DNA from: Tolypothrix sp. PCC 7910
GTDB lineage: Bacteria > Cyanobacteriota > Cyanobacteriia > Cyanobacteriales > Nostocaceae
DNA length: 64,000 nucleotides
NCBI RefSeq assembly: GCF_011769525.1
Contig: NZ_CP050440.1
Coordinates: forward strand, 4,837,501 to 4,901,500
Reading direction: 5' to 3'
The position numbers were made by a program, and so were the translations under genes. The stretch's first letter is position 1, and every line of letters starts with the position of its first letter. Of this stretch, positions 28,164 to 37,065 are shown one piece after another. Below the pieces are notes generated by a model, which was not told the origin of the DNA, made no database searches, and saw only the letters and a list, made by a program, of their open reading frames with translations.

Positions 28164-29429
28164 ATGACCGTTGAAGTTTTGGATGATATCCCCGAACCAA
28201 TGAATAGCGCTAAACGCGCTTACCAAGCTTCCCTTAAGCTGGGGATCGCAAAAGGAGTAGACCGTAGTCGTGCTGTATTGGCAATGGCGCGGGCTATAGA
28301 ACGCGCTTTTGATGACATTCTAGAGGCTAATACATTAGATTTAGAAGCAAGCCGAGAAATGGCAGTGCCAGAGTTGATTTTAGATTGGCTAAAATTAACT
28401 CCCACCAGACTAGAAACGACTGTGGAAATCCTACAACGGTTGGGGGAATTATCCGATCCGCTGCGGCGGGTGAGAAACGCTGAGTATCAGCAGGATGATT
28501 CTCAAAGTTACTCCCAGTTAATGCCTTTAGGAGTGATCGGATTTATTTATGAGGCGTTCCCTGATTTAGGGGCGATCGCAGCGGGTTTATGTATCAAAAC
28601 TGGTAATAGTATTATTCTTAAAGGTAGTACTGAGGCCAGTCATTCTAACGAAGCGATCGCGAATGTTCTCCAAAGTGCGATTACTGAAGTTGGTTTACCA
28701 GCAGGCTGTTTAGAACTAATTACCACAGAACATGGTGCTTCCGTTCGGGATTTGGTTGTGCAAGACCAATACTTGAATTTAGTTATTCCCTACGGACGTT
28801 CCACCTTGGTACAGCAAGTCATGCGACAAGCAACTTGCCCAGTGTTAAAGTCAGCAATGGGCAATTGTTACCTTTATTGGTCGCTAAATAGCAGCTTGGA
28901 GATGGTGCGCTGGATGATTATCGATAGCCATGAAAGCGATCCAGATCCCGTCAACGCCATTGAAAAAGTCTTAATCCATCGTCAAGCTTTACCCTCATCC
29001 TTAGCCGTTTTGTGGAATAGTTTAAAAGACAAAGGCTTTGAAGTTAAAGGCGATGCTGAATTAGTAGAAGCCTTTCCCCAATTGCAGCTAGCCAAAGAAA
29101 CAGAATGGGGAACCGCTTATTTAACCAAAACAGTAGCTTTTAAATTAGTTGATAGCTTAGAAGCTGCGATCGCCTGGATTAATCAATATAGTAGCGGTCA
29201 TGCCGATTGCATTGTGACTGAATCCTATCAAGAAAGTCGCCAGTTTGCTTTAGGAGTAAATAGCGCCTCCACCTACATCAACGCTTCCCCGCGTTTTTCT
29301 CGCAACCCTTCACGGGGAGACTCCATATTTTTAGGAATGTCGAATCAAAAAGGTCATCGCCGGGGATTTATTAGCCTAGAAACTCTGACGACTGTTAAGC
29401 ATATTGTGCAGGGGAATGGGAGGTTTTAG
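28164..29429 (+). CDS. proA: Gamma-glutamyl phosphate reductase
   Basis: This 421-residue enzyme reduces gamma-glutamyl phosphate to glutamate semialdehyde with NADPH in proline synthesis. Visible features are LMPLGVIGFIYEAFPDLGAI (the VIYE-type motif), CIKTGNSIILKGSTEASHSN, VIPYGRSTLVQQVM, the Cys in the VLKSAMGNCYLY region, DPVNAIEKVLIHR, and the C-terminal RFSRNPSRGD. The last motif has FSRNPS instead of the more usual FTDGFR-like form, and the spacing is slightly different from E. coli ProA; this is the cyanobacterial version. The ATG at 28164 is used because the frame upstream overlaps the preceding gene. It is convergent with desD. Confidence 0.92.
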   Translation: MTVEVLDDIPEPMNSAKRAYQASLKLGIAKGVDRSRAVLAMARAIERAFDDILEANTLDLEASREMAVPELILDWLKLTPTRLETTVEILQRLGELSDPLRRVRNAEYQQDDSQSYSQLMPLGVIGFIYEAFPDLGAIAAGLCIKTGNSIILKGSTEASHSNEAIANVLQSAITEVGLPAGCLELITTEHGASVRDLVVQDQYLNLVIPYGRSTLVQQVMRQATCPVLKSAMGNCYLYWSLNSSLEMVRWMIIDSHESDPDPVNAIEKVLIHRQALPSSLAVLWNSLKDKGFEVKGDAELVEAFPQLQLAKETEWGTAYLTKTVAFKLVDSLEAAIAWINQYSSGHADCIVTESYQESRQFALGVNSASTYINASPRFSRNPSRGDSIFLGMSNQKGHRRGFISLETLTTVKHIVQGNGRF

Positions 29430-29608
29430 GGGATTGGGGAATGGGGAGATGAGGAGAATAAGGGAGAAATAACAAATAATACATTCCCGTTACCAATTAC
29501 CAATTACCAATGCCCTTTTTACCTGAAAATTAAGGACATAGTGATACTATGTCCCCAAAAGTTTGATATTACAGCTTAGAAACTACACGCAACACTTACT
29601 AAATCGTG
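29428..29608. repeat. Heptamer repeats and a hairpin between convergent proA and desD
   Basis: GGGGATT/GGGGAAT units at 29430-29450 and ACCAATT units at about 29490-29512 are followed by a perfect hairpin ggacatag-tgata-ctatgtcc at 29534-29554. The hairpin may serve as a two-way terminator, though no T run adjoins it. Confidence 0.55.
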
Positions 29609-30730
29609 CTAATTATTCACTAAAGCTGGAGTTTTATATTCTGCTTTTGGTGTAGTTCCTAAATATTTCAACCAACGAAAATTAGAAACAAGTGCTGATG
29701 TAAATGTTGGGCAGACATTATATTTCACTCCATACTCCTCACATAATTCTGCCAAAATAGGAGCAATTTTTGGATAGTGAATATGACAAACTTGAGGGAA
29801 TAAATGATGGACAACTTGGTAATTCAGTCCACCTAAATACCAATTTAAGAAGTGATTCTTAGGAGCAAAATCAACAGTGGTTCTAATTTGGAAAATTGCC
29901 CACTCATCATCAATTTCTTCTGGCTGACTATCTGGTTGGATAAACTCTGCTGTGTCCATCACATGAGCCAGCATAAAGACTATGCAAATCCAAAATCCAT
30001 AGGTCATGTAAGTGATGAGAAATCCTACAAGAGCCTGTATAGGACTGTAGCCTACAGCAATGGGTATTCCTAGAAAAAGTGCCAGCCAGATTATTTTACC
30101 GCCAAAAAGGATCAGCATATCTAGCGGTTTGGGTGTAGGAACCACATGGGAATGATATTTACGCTTAAACAGAATGATGTGAATATCTGCAAAAGACCAG
30201 TAAATAGGGATGATTGTATATATAGATAAAATAAATATGTGTTGAAATCGGTGATACCATTGATGCTCCATATAGGGAGTCATTCGCACTAAGCCATCAC
30301 CATGTATTTCCACATCATGACCTAAGATATTTGTATAAGTATGATGTAAAAAATTATGACGGTAGCGCCATAAATAACTAGATAATCCAATTACATCGTA
30401 TATTGAACCCACAAGAGTATTGACCCATTTCTTACTCGAATAACCGCCATGATTAGCATCATGTCCGACACTAAATCCGACAGCCGCAATACCCAATCCT
30501 AAAACAATACAGCCAATCACTTTCAGCCAGATTTGCGGGGGGCCGAAGAGAGTAAATGTCCAGGCTCCAATTACCCAAACTGCAATAGTCAATGTTTTGA
30601 AATACATTGCTGGATTATCGCGGGTAGAAATATTGTTGGACTTAAAATAAGCATCAACTCGTTTATTCAGTTCTTTTCTAAAACCAAAGTTTTTAGTAAA
30701 AGTAACTCTTGTCTCTGGTGCTGTTGTCAT
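29609..30730 (-). CDS. desD: Acyl-lipid Delta6 fatty acid desaturase
   Basis: This 373-residue membrane di-iron enzyme inserts a double bond at carbon 6 of C18 acyl chains in membrane lipids. Its histidine boxes are HDANHGGYS, HNFLHHTYTN and QVVHHLFPQVCHIHYP. The first residue of the third box is Gln, not His, which separates front-end (Delta6) enzymes from Delta9/12/15 enzymes. Four hydrophobic stretches flank the boxes. Unlike eukaryotic Delta6 enzymes there is no fused cytochrome b5; ferredoxin is the donor in cyanobacteria. ATG 30730 is used, with GTG 30742 as an alternative. It lies 131 bases after desB and ends a four-desaturase cluster. Confidence 0.92.
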   Translation of the reverse strand: MTTAPETRVTFTKNFGFRKELNKRVDAYFKSNNISTRDNPAMYFKTLTIAVWVIGAWTFTLFGPPQIWLKVIGCIVLGLGIAAVGFSVGHDANHGGYSSKKWVNTLVGSIYDVIGLSSYLWRYRHNFLHHTYTNILGHDVEIHGDGLVRMTPYMEHQWYHRFQHIFILSIYTIIPIYWSFADIHIILFKRKYHSHVVPTPKPLDMLILFGGKIIWLALFLGIPIAVGYSPIQALVGFLITYMTYGFWICIVFMLAHVMDTAEFIQPDSQPEEIDDEWAIFQIRTTVDFAPKNHFLNWYLGGLNYQVVHHLFPQVCHIHYPKIAPILAELCEEYGVKYNVCPTFTSALVSNFRWLKYLGTTPKAEYKTPALVNN

Positions 30731-30861
30731 AGATTTACTCACGTAAATTTAAGATGAAAGTGCTGCTTCGTAGGAAGCTAGCACTAGTTAATCGAAACTT
30801 AAAAAGCGTAAGAAGATTATCTCTTGAACTATGCTTTTTTAGTTTATAAAATGCTGTCTAT

Positions 30862-31968
30862 TTATGAATGTTTGGCCAGTTTACTATTAGATGTGTAGTA
30901 AACTTTTCCGCCAGAATCGGGCACAAAATGACAGCTAATACAAGAACGCCATAATGACTTCCAAATGGGTTCTTGAGACTCACGGAAATATTCCCCCATA
31001 ATGGGTTTAATTGCCTCAGTTGCCTTGAGCAAATTGTAATGAGGGATATTCAGGAAGATATGGTGAGCTACATGAGTACCGATATCGTGATGGATATGAT
31101 TGATTAAACCGTAATTACGGTCAATGCTAGAAATAGCACCTTTGAGGAAAGTCCAATCTTCGCCACGATACCAGGGAATATCAGGCTCAGTGTGATGCAA
31201 GAATGTCACCACATCTAGCCAGATTACAAACACAATGTAGGGTACGGCGTAATTTTTTAACAACCATAACCAACCCCATTGATATGTAAGAAAGCCAAGC
31301 AAAGCTACCATGCAAGTCCATAGTACAGTGCTAGTAATCACATCCCATTTTTCAGCAGGTTTGAAAAGTGAGCTGCTGGGTAAGAAGTGGGACCCTTCTT
31401 TATTAGGAGAACGCTTAAACAGATAGACTGGATAAGCTAAGAAAAACACATAATACCGCCCTATCTTTTGTTCCCACGGCATTTCTTTATATTGTGATTC
31501 GCTCACAGGATACCAGCTTTCATCATTATCGATATTGCCGGTGTTGAGATGGTGGGTTCTGTGGCTAATTCGCCAACCGTGATAAGGAACGAGTATTGGT
31601 GTATGTGCAAGATGTCCAATTAAATCATTGAGCCATTTCTTTTTAGAGAAAGATTGATGTCCGCAGTCATGTCCAACTACAAACAAAGCCCAAAACATTG
31701 TTCCTTGCATTAGCCAAAAAATAGGCCAAAAAAACCAAGAATCCAGATAATTAGCAACTGCGTAAAGTAGACCAATAATGAGGATGTCTCGAAAAAAGTA
31801 ATAGAGAGATTTACCTAAATCCGGCTGAAAGCATTCAGATGGGATTGCAGCTTTTAATTCCTGCAGGGTAAAAGGTAATTTTGTCGAATCTTCAGATGAT
31901 TGCGAGCTAACGGTATGGAGTAGCTTAACGCTGTCGGCTGGGATACTATTTGATGGCACTGGATTCAA
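30862..31968 (-). CDS. desB: Acyl-lipid omega-3 (Delta15) fatty acid desaturase
   Basis: The enzyme adds the omega-3 double bond to C18 chains of membrane lipids, important in cold acclimation. His boxes are HDCGHQSFSKKKW, HRTHHLNTGNIDNDESWYP and HVAHHIFLNIPHYN. The segment LPFTLQELKAAIPSECF and the GTMFWALFVVGHD helix match cyanobacterial DesB. The N-terminus is unclear. The frame has no ATG before the conserved part; the candidates are TTG 31968 (368 residues, used here) and GTG 31959, and neither has a clear ribosome-binding site. The mature core is intact. It is the third gene of the desC-desA-desB-desD cluster. Confidence 0.92.
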   Translation of the reverse strand: MNPVPSNSIPADSVKLLHTVSSQSSEDSTKLPFTLQELKAAIPSECFQPDLGKSLYYFFRDILIIGLLYAVANYLDSWFFWPIFWLMQGTMFWALFVVGHDCGHQSFSKKKWLNDLIGHLAHTPILVPYHGWRISHRTHHLNTGNIDNDESWYPVSESQYKEMPWEQKIGRYYVFFLAYPVYLFKRSPNKEGSHFLPSSSLFKPAEKWDVITSTVLWTCMVALLGFLTYQWGWLWLLKNYAVPYIVFVIWLDVVTFLHHTEPDIPWYRGEDWTFLKGAISSIDRNYGLINHIHHDIGTHVAHHIFLNIPHYNLLKATEAIKPIMGEYFRESQEPIWKSLWRSCISCHFVPDSGGKVYYTSNSKLAKHS

Positions 31969-32288
31969 TGGAATATAAATTCTAACCTTGCTGTAAACAA
32001 GGAAATGTTACTGAAAATTTTAGATTGGCGTATTTTAGTTTGTTGTGATTATGTCTCACCCCTAGAGGGTGTAACCAATCCAAAATCGTTTGACCTCTGC
32101 AATGAGCAGCTTTGGAGATACGTTTTTGAGCGCTGGTTCGCACAAAAATGTCTTCTGGCAATTTCCTGAACAATGTTCATTAGTAGGATCTGCCAGAATA
32201 CAAATCACTAACAAGGGGAAATTACACAGATAAAAGCAAAACTTTCCAGAAGACGAAATAATCTTCCAAGTTATACCTCATCTTTGAT
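31969..32288. other. desA-desB spacer
   Basis: This 320-base spacer shows no supported gene. A small hairpin caccc-ctaga-gggtg lies near 32055-32071. It may hold a separate promoter for desB, in keeping with cold induction known for cyanobacterial desB, but no box can be assigned. Confidence 0.35.
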
Positions 32289-33341
32289 TTATCGCCCTGC
32301 GTAATAATCGTCAAAAGTTTGATAACCAACATCAGGAATGTAAAGTTGACATTGGCCTGTAATTGCCTTCATTAAAGCCCAAGAAAATTGGCTTTCATCA
32401 TGAAGATAATCTGCCCAATTTCCTTTGATGCTCTTGTAAGCCAAGCGCAGATTATAGGAAGGAATTGCAGTAGAAAGATGATGAGGTACATGAACATTGA
32501 TATCGTGGCAGAGAAATTCTATCCAGCGTGGATAATCACAATGAATAGTGCCAGACAGTTGAGCTAGAGCCTCATTCCACTTGTTAGTGGCCTTAAAAGG
32601 AACATCTGAGGCAGTATGGTGAACCAGGGTAAAGGTACTCATCCAAAAATGGTAAACCATCCAGGGTAAAAGCCAAAATTTGACAAATCCCCAAATACCA
32701 GTTGTCGCAATGAGTAGTGGGAAGGCAACGGCTGCAAAAATTACTACTACAGCCACAGAAAGCTTAACACTTGATTGGTCTTTAGCTTTGAAATTACGCC
32801 AATCAAAATGTACAACTGCCCAATGTCCAATGGAACCTACCCACCAGAAGCGTTTACGCATAAAGCCTTCAAAGACTGAACGGCGGAATGGCCCCCAATT
32901 TTGAAATACTTCTGGTGTGATCGGATGCCAAGCATTGTCCTCTTCCAGCTTATTTGTATGCTTATGGTGATGATTATGTTTAATCCGCCAACTATGAAAT
33001 GGATAAATTAAAGGCATCATTAAAATGTGCCCAACTAAATCGTTTACCCAACGACGATTCGCAAAGGAACGATGACCGCAATCATGGGCAATGACAAAAA
33101 AACCTGTTAAAGCTGTACCTGTAAAAATCCAAGCAAATGGCAACAGAAACCAAGGCGAAATTGCCAGACTGACGTAGCCTAAAGCCACCATCAAAACGGC
33201 AGTCACCACATTTGTCCAAGCTTTACGTTTATCCTTTTTAAAACACTCCTTGGGCAGGGTTTTAATAATATCTTTTAGCCTCAGGTTGGAGCTACCAAGG
33301 TCATTAGCTTGATTTTGAATTTTGATTATTGATGTAGTCAT
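32289..33341 (-). CDS. desA: Acyl-lipid Delta12 fatty acid desaturase
   Basis: This 350-residue enzyme converts oleoyl to linoleoyl chains in membrane glycerolipids. The histidine boxes are [33 protein letters not shown] and [16 protein letters not shown]. Hydrophobic helices lie between boxes one and two and before box three. The ATG at 33341 starts the family-like [11 protein letters not shown]; an open frame extends 34 codons further upstream (to 33443), but those residues are not DesA-like. It is 213 bases downstream of desC and precedes desB on the same strand, so the four genes may be partly cotranscribed or separately regulated. Confidence 0.94.
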   Translation of the reverse strand: MTTSIIKIQNQANDLGSSNLRLKDIIKTLPKECFKKDKRKAWTNVVTAVLMVALGYVSLAISPWFLLPFAWIFTGTALTGFFVIAHDCGHRSFANRRWVNDLVGHILMMPLIYPFHSWRIKHNHHHKHTNKLEEDNAWHPITPEVFQNWGPFRRSVFEGFMRKRFWWVGSIGHWAVVHFDWRNFKAKDQSSVKLSVAVVVIFAAVAFPLLIATTGIWGFVKFWLLPWMVYHFWMSTFTLVHHTASDVPFKATNKWNEALAQLSGTIHCDYPRWIEFLCHDINVHVPHHLSTAIPSYNLRLAYKSIKGNWADYLHDESQFSWALMKAITGQCQLYIPDVGYQTFDDYYAGR

Positions 33342-33554
33342 GAAAACCTGAAAAACAACAAAATCTTCCACCAACACACCACAAAGTGGTTTGCCGTAAA
33401 GCTTATACACATTAACGTCTCGGATTATAGTAACCCAACTCACTCTTGTTTAAGAGTTAAAGGAATCAATATTTTTGGTTACTAAAAAAACTTTGCCACT
33501 AGGTAAACTATCAACTGCCTAATGTCAAGATGCAATTGACAGTAGATTACTGGC

Positions 33555-34373
33555 TTAGGACTTTTTATCTGCTAACTTCACATTTGTAGCTAGACCAAGC
33601 ACTTGTAGCAATTGAATAGTCATCCAAGTCATGTCAATTTCCCACCATTCCAAGCCGTGACGTGCTGAGTATTGGAAAGCGTGGTGGTTATTGTGCCAGC
33701 CTTCGCCAAATACCAGTAAAGCTACCCACCAGCAATTAGTGGAGCGATCGCCAGATTCATGGGAGCGATAACCAAATTTATGTGTAGCACTATTTACCAA
33801 CCAGGTACAGTGGTAAACCCAAACAATCCGCACAAAAATGCCCCAAACAACCATCGGCCAACCACCGATTGCCAAGAGCAACAAGCCTAACGCCACTTGG
33901 ACGAGAATAAAATATTTTTGCAAAAACTGATAAACTGGGTCATCGGCAATGTCTTTAGTGAAGCGAGGAACCTCAGCGTGAGCGGGTGCGTGATAAATCA
34001 GCCAACCCATATGGCTCCACCAGAAACCCTTATTAGAATCATGGGGGTCTTGTTCAGTATCCGAGTGTAGATGATGGATACGGTGTGTGCCTACCCACTC
34101 AATTGGCCCACCTTGACAGGCAAGAGTTCCGAAAAGCACCAATAGATATTCCAACCACTTGGGAGTTTGAAAACTGCGATGGGTAACCAAGCGGTGAAAA
34201 CCCAAAGTAATACCTAAACCTCCGGTAATCCAGTAGAGCAATAAACCGACACCAAATGCCTTCCAGCTAAAGTTACTAGGAAGCAAGGCAAACAGCGCTC
34301 CGATGTGCAACGCAGCGAAGAAGAGGGTATTAACCCAGTTAATTTGAAGTTTGGTTGAGGTAGCAATTGTCAT
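33555..34373 (-). CDS. desC: Acyl-lipid Delta9 fatty acid desaturase
   Basis: The 272-residue enzyme introduces the first double bond (Delta9) into stearoyl and palmitoyl chains on lipids. His boxes are GFHRLVTHRSF, WVGTHRIHHLHSDTEQDPH and EGWHNNHHAFQYSARHG, the stearoyl-CoA-desaturase-like pattern of cyanobacterial DesC. Four hydrophobic stretches are present. The ATG at 34373 with AGG ten bases upstream sets the start. Length is normal. It is the first gene of the leftward desaturase cluster and is divergent from the PLP-lyase gene at 34460; the 86-base gap between them must hold both promoters. Confidence 0.95.
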   Translation of the reverse strand: MTIATSTKLQINWVNTLFFAALHIGALFALLPSNFSWKAFGVGLLLYWITGGLGITLGFHRLVTHRSFQTPKWLEYLLVLFGTLACQGGPIEWVGTHRIHHLHSDTEQDPHDSNKGFWWSHMGWLIYHAPAHAEVPRFTKDIADDPVYQFLQKYFILVQVALGLLLLAIGGWPMVVWGIFVRIVWVYHCTWLVNSATHKFGYRSHESGDRSTNCWWVALLVFGEGWHNNHHAFQYSARHGLEWWEIDMTWMTIQLLQVLGLATNVKLADKKS

Positions 34374-34459
34374 GAGTAACCTGAATAGGAAAGGTGAAGC
34401 CTAATCTGCGCGATCCCAAAATCCGCATATTTATTTAATTTTTTTTTAATGAGGAACCA

Positions 34460-35689
34460 ATGAACAGCTTGGAACAGCTGCGGCAAGCAGAACAGGCACT
34501 GTTAGAGATTTTTTCTGGAATTGACGCTCAGGTCAAGCACAATCTTCAACGAGTATTAAATGCCTTTCGTCATCAACGCGTAGGCGCACACCACTTTGCT
34601 GGTGTAAGTGGCTACGGACACGATGATTTAGGAAGAGAAACTTTAGATAAAGTATTTGCCGAAGTAATGGGTGCTGAAGCTGCGGCAGTACGGGTACAGT
34701 TTGTTTCAGGGACTCACGCGATCGCTTGTGCCTTATATGGAGTGCTGCGTCCTGGAGATGAAATGTTAGCAGTGGTCGGTGCTCCCTACGATACGCTCGA
34801 AGAAGTTATTGGTTTACGGGGTCACGGTCAAGGTTCCCTTATTGAGTTTGGCATAAATTACCGCCAATTAGACTTAACTTCAGAAGGAAGCATAGATTGG
34901 CAAGCCTTAAGTACTAGCGTTAGAGATAACACTCGTTTAGTGCTAATCCAACGCTCTTGCGGATATTCTTGGCGGCCTAGCTTATCGATTGCCGATATCG
35001 AAAAAATTGTCCAACTAGTCAAACAGCAAAATCCCAACACTGTTTGTTTTGTAGATAACTGCTACGGTGAATTTATCGAAACCCAAGAACCCACCCATGT
35101 CGGAGCGGATTTAATGGCGGGTTCATTGATTAAAAATCCTGGTGGCACAATTGTGACTGCTGGTGGTTATGTTGCAGGTCGCGCTGACTTAGTAGAAGCC
35201 GCCGCCTGTCGTCTCACTGCCCCTGGTATTGGTAGTTATGGTGGTGCAACCTTTGACCAAAATCGCCTCCTATTCCAAGGGTTATTTCTCGCACCACAGA
35301 TGGTGGGAGAGGCGATGAAAGGCACTCACCTCACAGGTTATGTCTTTGACAAACTTGGTTATCCGGTCAATCCTGCACCACTTGCACCCCGCCGCGACGT
35401 AATTCAAGCAATTAAACTCGGTTCCGCCCAAAAGCTAATTGCCTTCTGTAAAGCTGTACAACAAAATTCTCCCATCGGTTCCTACCTTGACCCCATCCCC
35501 GATGAAATGCCGGGGTATGAGAGCCAGGTAGTGATGGCTGGGGGGACATTTATCGAAGGTAGCACCTTGGAATTTTCCGCAGATGGGCCCTTGCGTGAGC
35601 CTTATGTGGTTTATTGCCAAGGGGGTACGCATTGGACACATATTGCGATCGCACTAGAAGCAGCAATAGAAGCTGTAGGCCCTGCTTAA
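34460..35689 (+). CDS. PLP-dependent methionine gamma-lyase family protein (YnbB/Alr-like)
   Basis: This 409-residue protein belongs to the Cys/Met-metabolism PLP enzyme relatives annotated as methionine gamma-lyase family or aluminium resistance protein. Features: HHFAGVSGYGHDDLGRETLD near the N-terminus, VRVQFVSGTHAIACALYGVL, VFCVDNCYGEF-like VCFVDNCYGEFIE (PLP Asp), and GSLIKNPGGTIV with the Schiff-base Lys. The C-terminal EGSTLEFSADGPLREPYVVY and the GGTHW motif are conserved in the family. The real reaction is not established for most members. It has GAGGA before the ATG, stands divergent to desC and ends 12 bases from the convergent bciB. Cytosolic; no signal peptide. Confidence 0.88.
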   Translation: MNSLEQLRQAEQALLEIFSGIDAQVKHNLQRVLNAFRHQRVGAHHFAGVSGYGHDDLGRETLDKVFAEVMGAEAAAVRVQFVSGTHAIACALYGVLRPGDEMLAVVGAPYDTLEEVIGLRGHGQGSLIEFGINYRQLDLTSEGSIDWQALSTSVRDNTRLVLIQRSCGYSWRPSLSIADIEKIVQLVKQQNPNTVCFVDNCYGEFIETQEPTHVGADLMAGSLIKNPGGTIVTAGGYVAGRADLVEAAACRLTAPGIGSYGGATFDQNRLLFQGLFLAPQMVGEAMKGTHLTGYVFDKLGYPVNPAPLAPRRDVIQAIKLGSAQKLIAFCKAVQQNSPIGSYLDPIPDEMPGYESQVVMAGGTFIEGSTLEFSADGPLREPYVVYCQGGTHWTHIAIALEAAIEAVGPA

Positions 35690-35701
35690 AATCGGTGCGT
35701 A

Positions 35702-36895
35702 TTAGTCTGGTAACTTATACTGCTCAACAATCCGCTTGGCATACTCCGGTACATGGGCTTCCAACTTCTCCGGATGATTCCGCTTCACATACAGGTAATT
35801 ACGAGTGAAGTGGGAATCAATCGAAAATCGGGCATATTCCAAACCTTTTGGGCCAATTTTCTCAATCACCACACCCATCAGTTTTGCTGCCCACATGGGG
35901 AGAGTCACAGCTTTATCGTAAGCCGGAATGCTTTGCTGTACAGCTTCTTTGCGATTCCCTTGAGACATTACAGGTTGCGTGTCTAACTGGTCTTTCACCA
36001 AGTCCAGCATTTCTTTGCCTGTATCATTTCTTACAACAATCCATTGCCAGCCGAAGGGTGCGCCCATGTAGCCGACAACTAAATCTGCCAAAGAATTGAC
36101 GTAGTCAAAGCAACTCATACATGAAGGAGCAAAGACATCTTTGAGCTTATTGGTCTTTAAGCCAAAGAATGGCACCATTTCTGTAGAGCCATCCTCATGT
36201 TTGAAGTGAACGCGAAAGTCTTGCATAAATTCATAATGCACGACAGTCTCAGGCGATCGGCTGGTGGTTTCTAAGAATTTTTGCAGTCCAGCGCGGGTAA
36301 CATTATCTACGCAGGGTGTACCTAAAACGTACAGTTTTTCTAAGCCTAGCTGTTTTTCAACGGCTCTTAATGCCTGGATTTGACAGCCAACTCCAATCAC
36401 TAACAGCCGTTTCATCCCAGATTGTTCTATTTGCTCTAAAACTGAGAGATTGGGCGATAGTGTTGGTTTATTGACTTTTGCTGCCAGTATTTCCTCTGGA
36501 GTACGGGCGATAATCGGCATGGGTTGAAAGCGGTCTTCTTTAGTATTTTGCACACAGACAACACCTTCAACTAGACCGCGATTCAGCATTTCAATAGCCA
36601 GGGAACTGACAATACCTGTCCACTGTGCGCCTTCGATAGGCTGCTGTTTCCGCGCCGCCATCATGTCTTGATGAACACCAAAGTAAAGCTCATCGGGGTT
36701 GTCGAGATTGCGAGAACGGGTGTGGGTTTGTGCTTCTAGTTCCCCTATTTGCTGATTAATGAAGGCGCAGGCTTCTTTGACGTAGTGAATGTAGTATGTA
36801 TCGCACAGTCCGCACTCACTGCACAGTTCTTTAGCAGGACGGCGGCTAGTGGGTTTTAAGGCTTTGGCTTTTTTATGAGGAGAAACCGAAGTCAT
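35702..36895 (-). CDS. bciB: Ferredoxin-dependent divinyl (proto)chlorophyllide 8-vinyl reductase
   Basis: The 397-residue protein belongs to the F420-hydrogenase beta-subunit family (FrhB N and C regions). The N-terminal CSECGLCDTYYIHYVKEACA holds Cys ligands for an iron-sulfur cluster. Further Cys residues lie in VIGVGCQIQALRAVEKQLG, GTPCVDNVTRAG and PSCMSCFDYVNSLADLVVGY. FAD and two [4Fe-4S] clusters are expected from homologues. In cyanobacteria (slr1923 type) this enzyme reduces the 8-vinyl group during chlorophyll synthesis. A related plant enzyme is 7-hydroxymethyl chlorophyll a reductase, so the exact reaction carries some doubt. It starts at ATG 36895 and is monocistronic. Confidence 0.85.
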   Translation of the reverse strand: MTSVSPHKKAKALKPTSRRPAKELCSECGLCDTYYIHYVKEACAFINQQIGELEAQTHTRSRNLDNPDELYFGVHQDMMAARKQQPIEGAQWTGIVSSLAIEMLNRGLVEGVVCVQNTKEDRFQPMPIIARTPEEILAAKVNKPTLSPNLSVLEQIEQSGMKRLLVIGVGCQIQALRAVEKQLGLEKLYVLGTPCVDNVTRAGLQKFLETTSRSPETVVHYEFMQDFRVHFKHEDGSTEMVPFFGLKTNKLKDVFAPSCMSCFDYVNSLADLVVGYMGAPFGWQWIVVRNDTGKEMLDLVKDQLDTQPVMSQGNRKEAVQQSIPAYDKAVTLPMWAAKLMGVVIEKIGPKGLEYARFSIDSHFTRNYLYVKRNHPEKLEAHVPEYAKRIVEQYKLPD

Positions 36896-37065
36896 ATAAA
36901 TTCTTTGTTTTATCCAGGCATCGCTTTTACTACAATACCGTCACAGGCTATGAACTTTACGATAGAAATTGAGCATTAAGAGGATAGAGAAACTTTTAAG
37001 TATTTTTTCCATTCTCATCTGTTTTTTATCTGGAGCATCGTTGATGAAGAGATTCTCCAAATAAA

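Noticed and set aside
31982-32173. 63-codon leftward frame between desA and desB
   Set aside because: No family resemblance, no ribosome-binding site, and the composition looks like spacer DNA.
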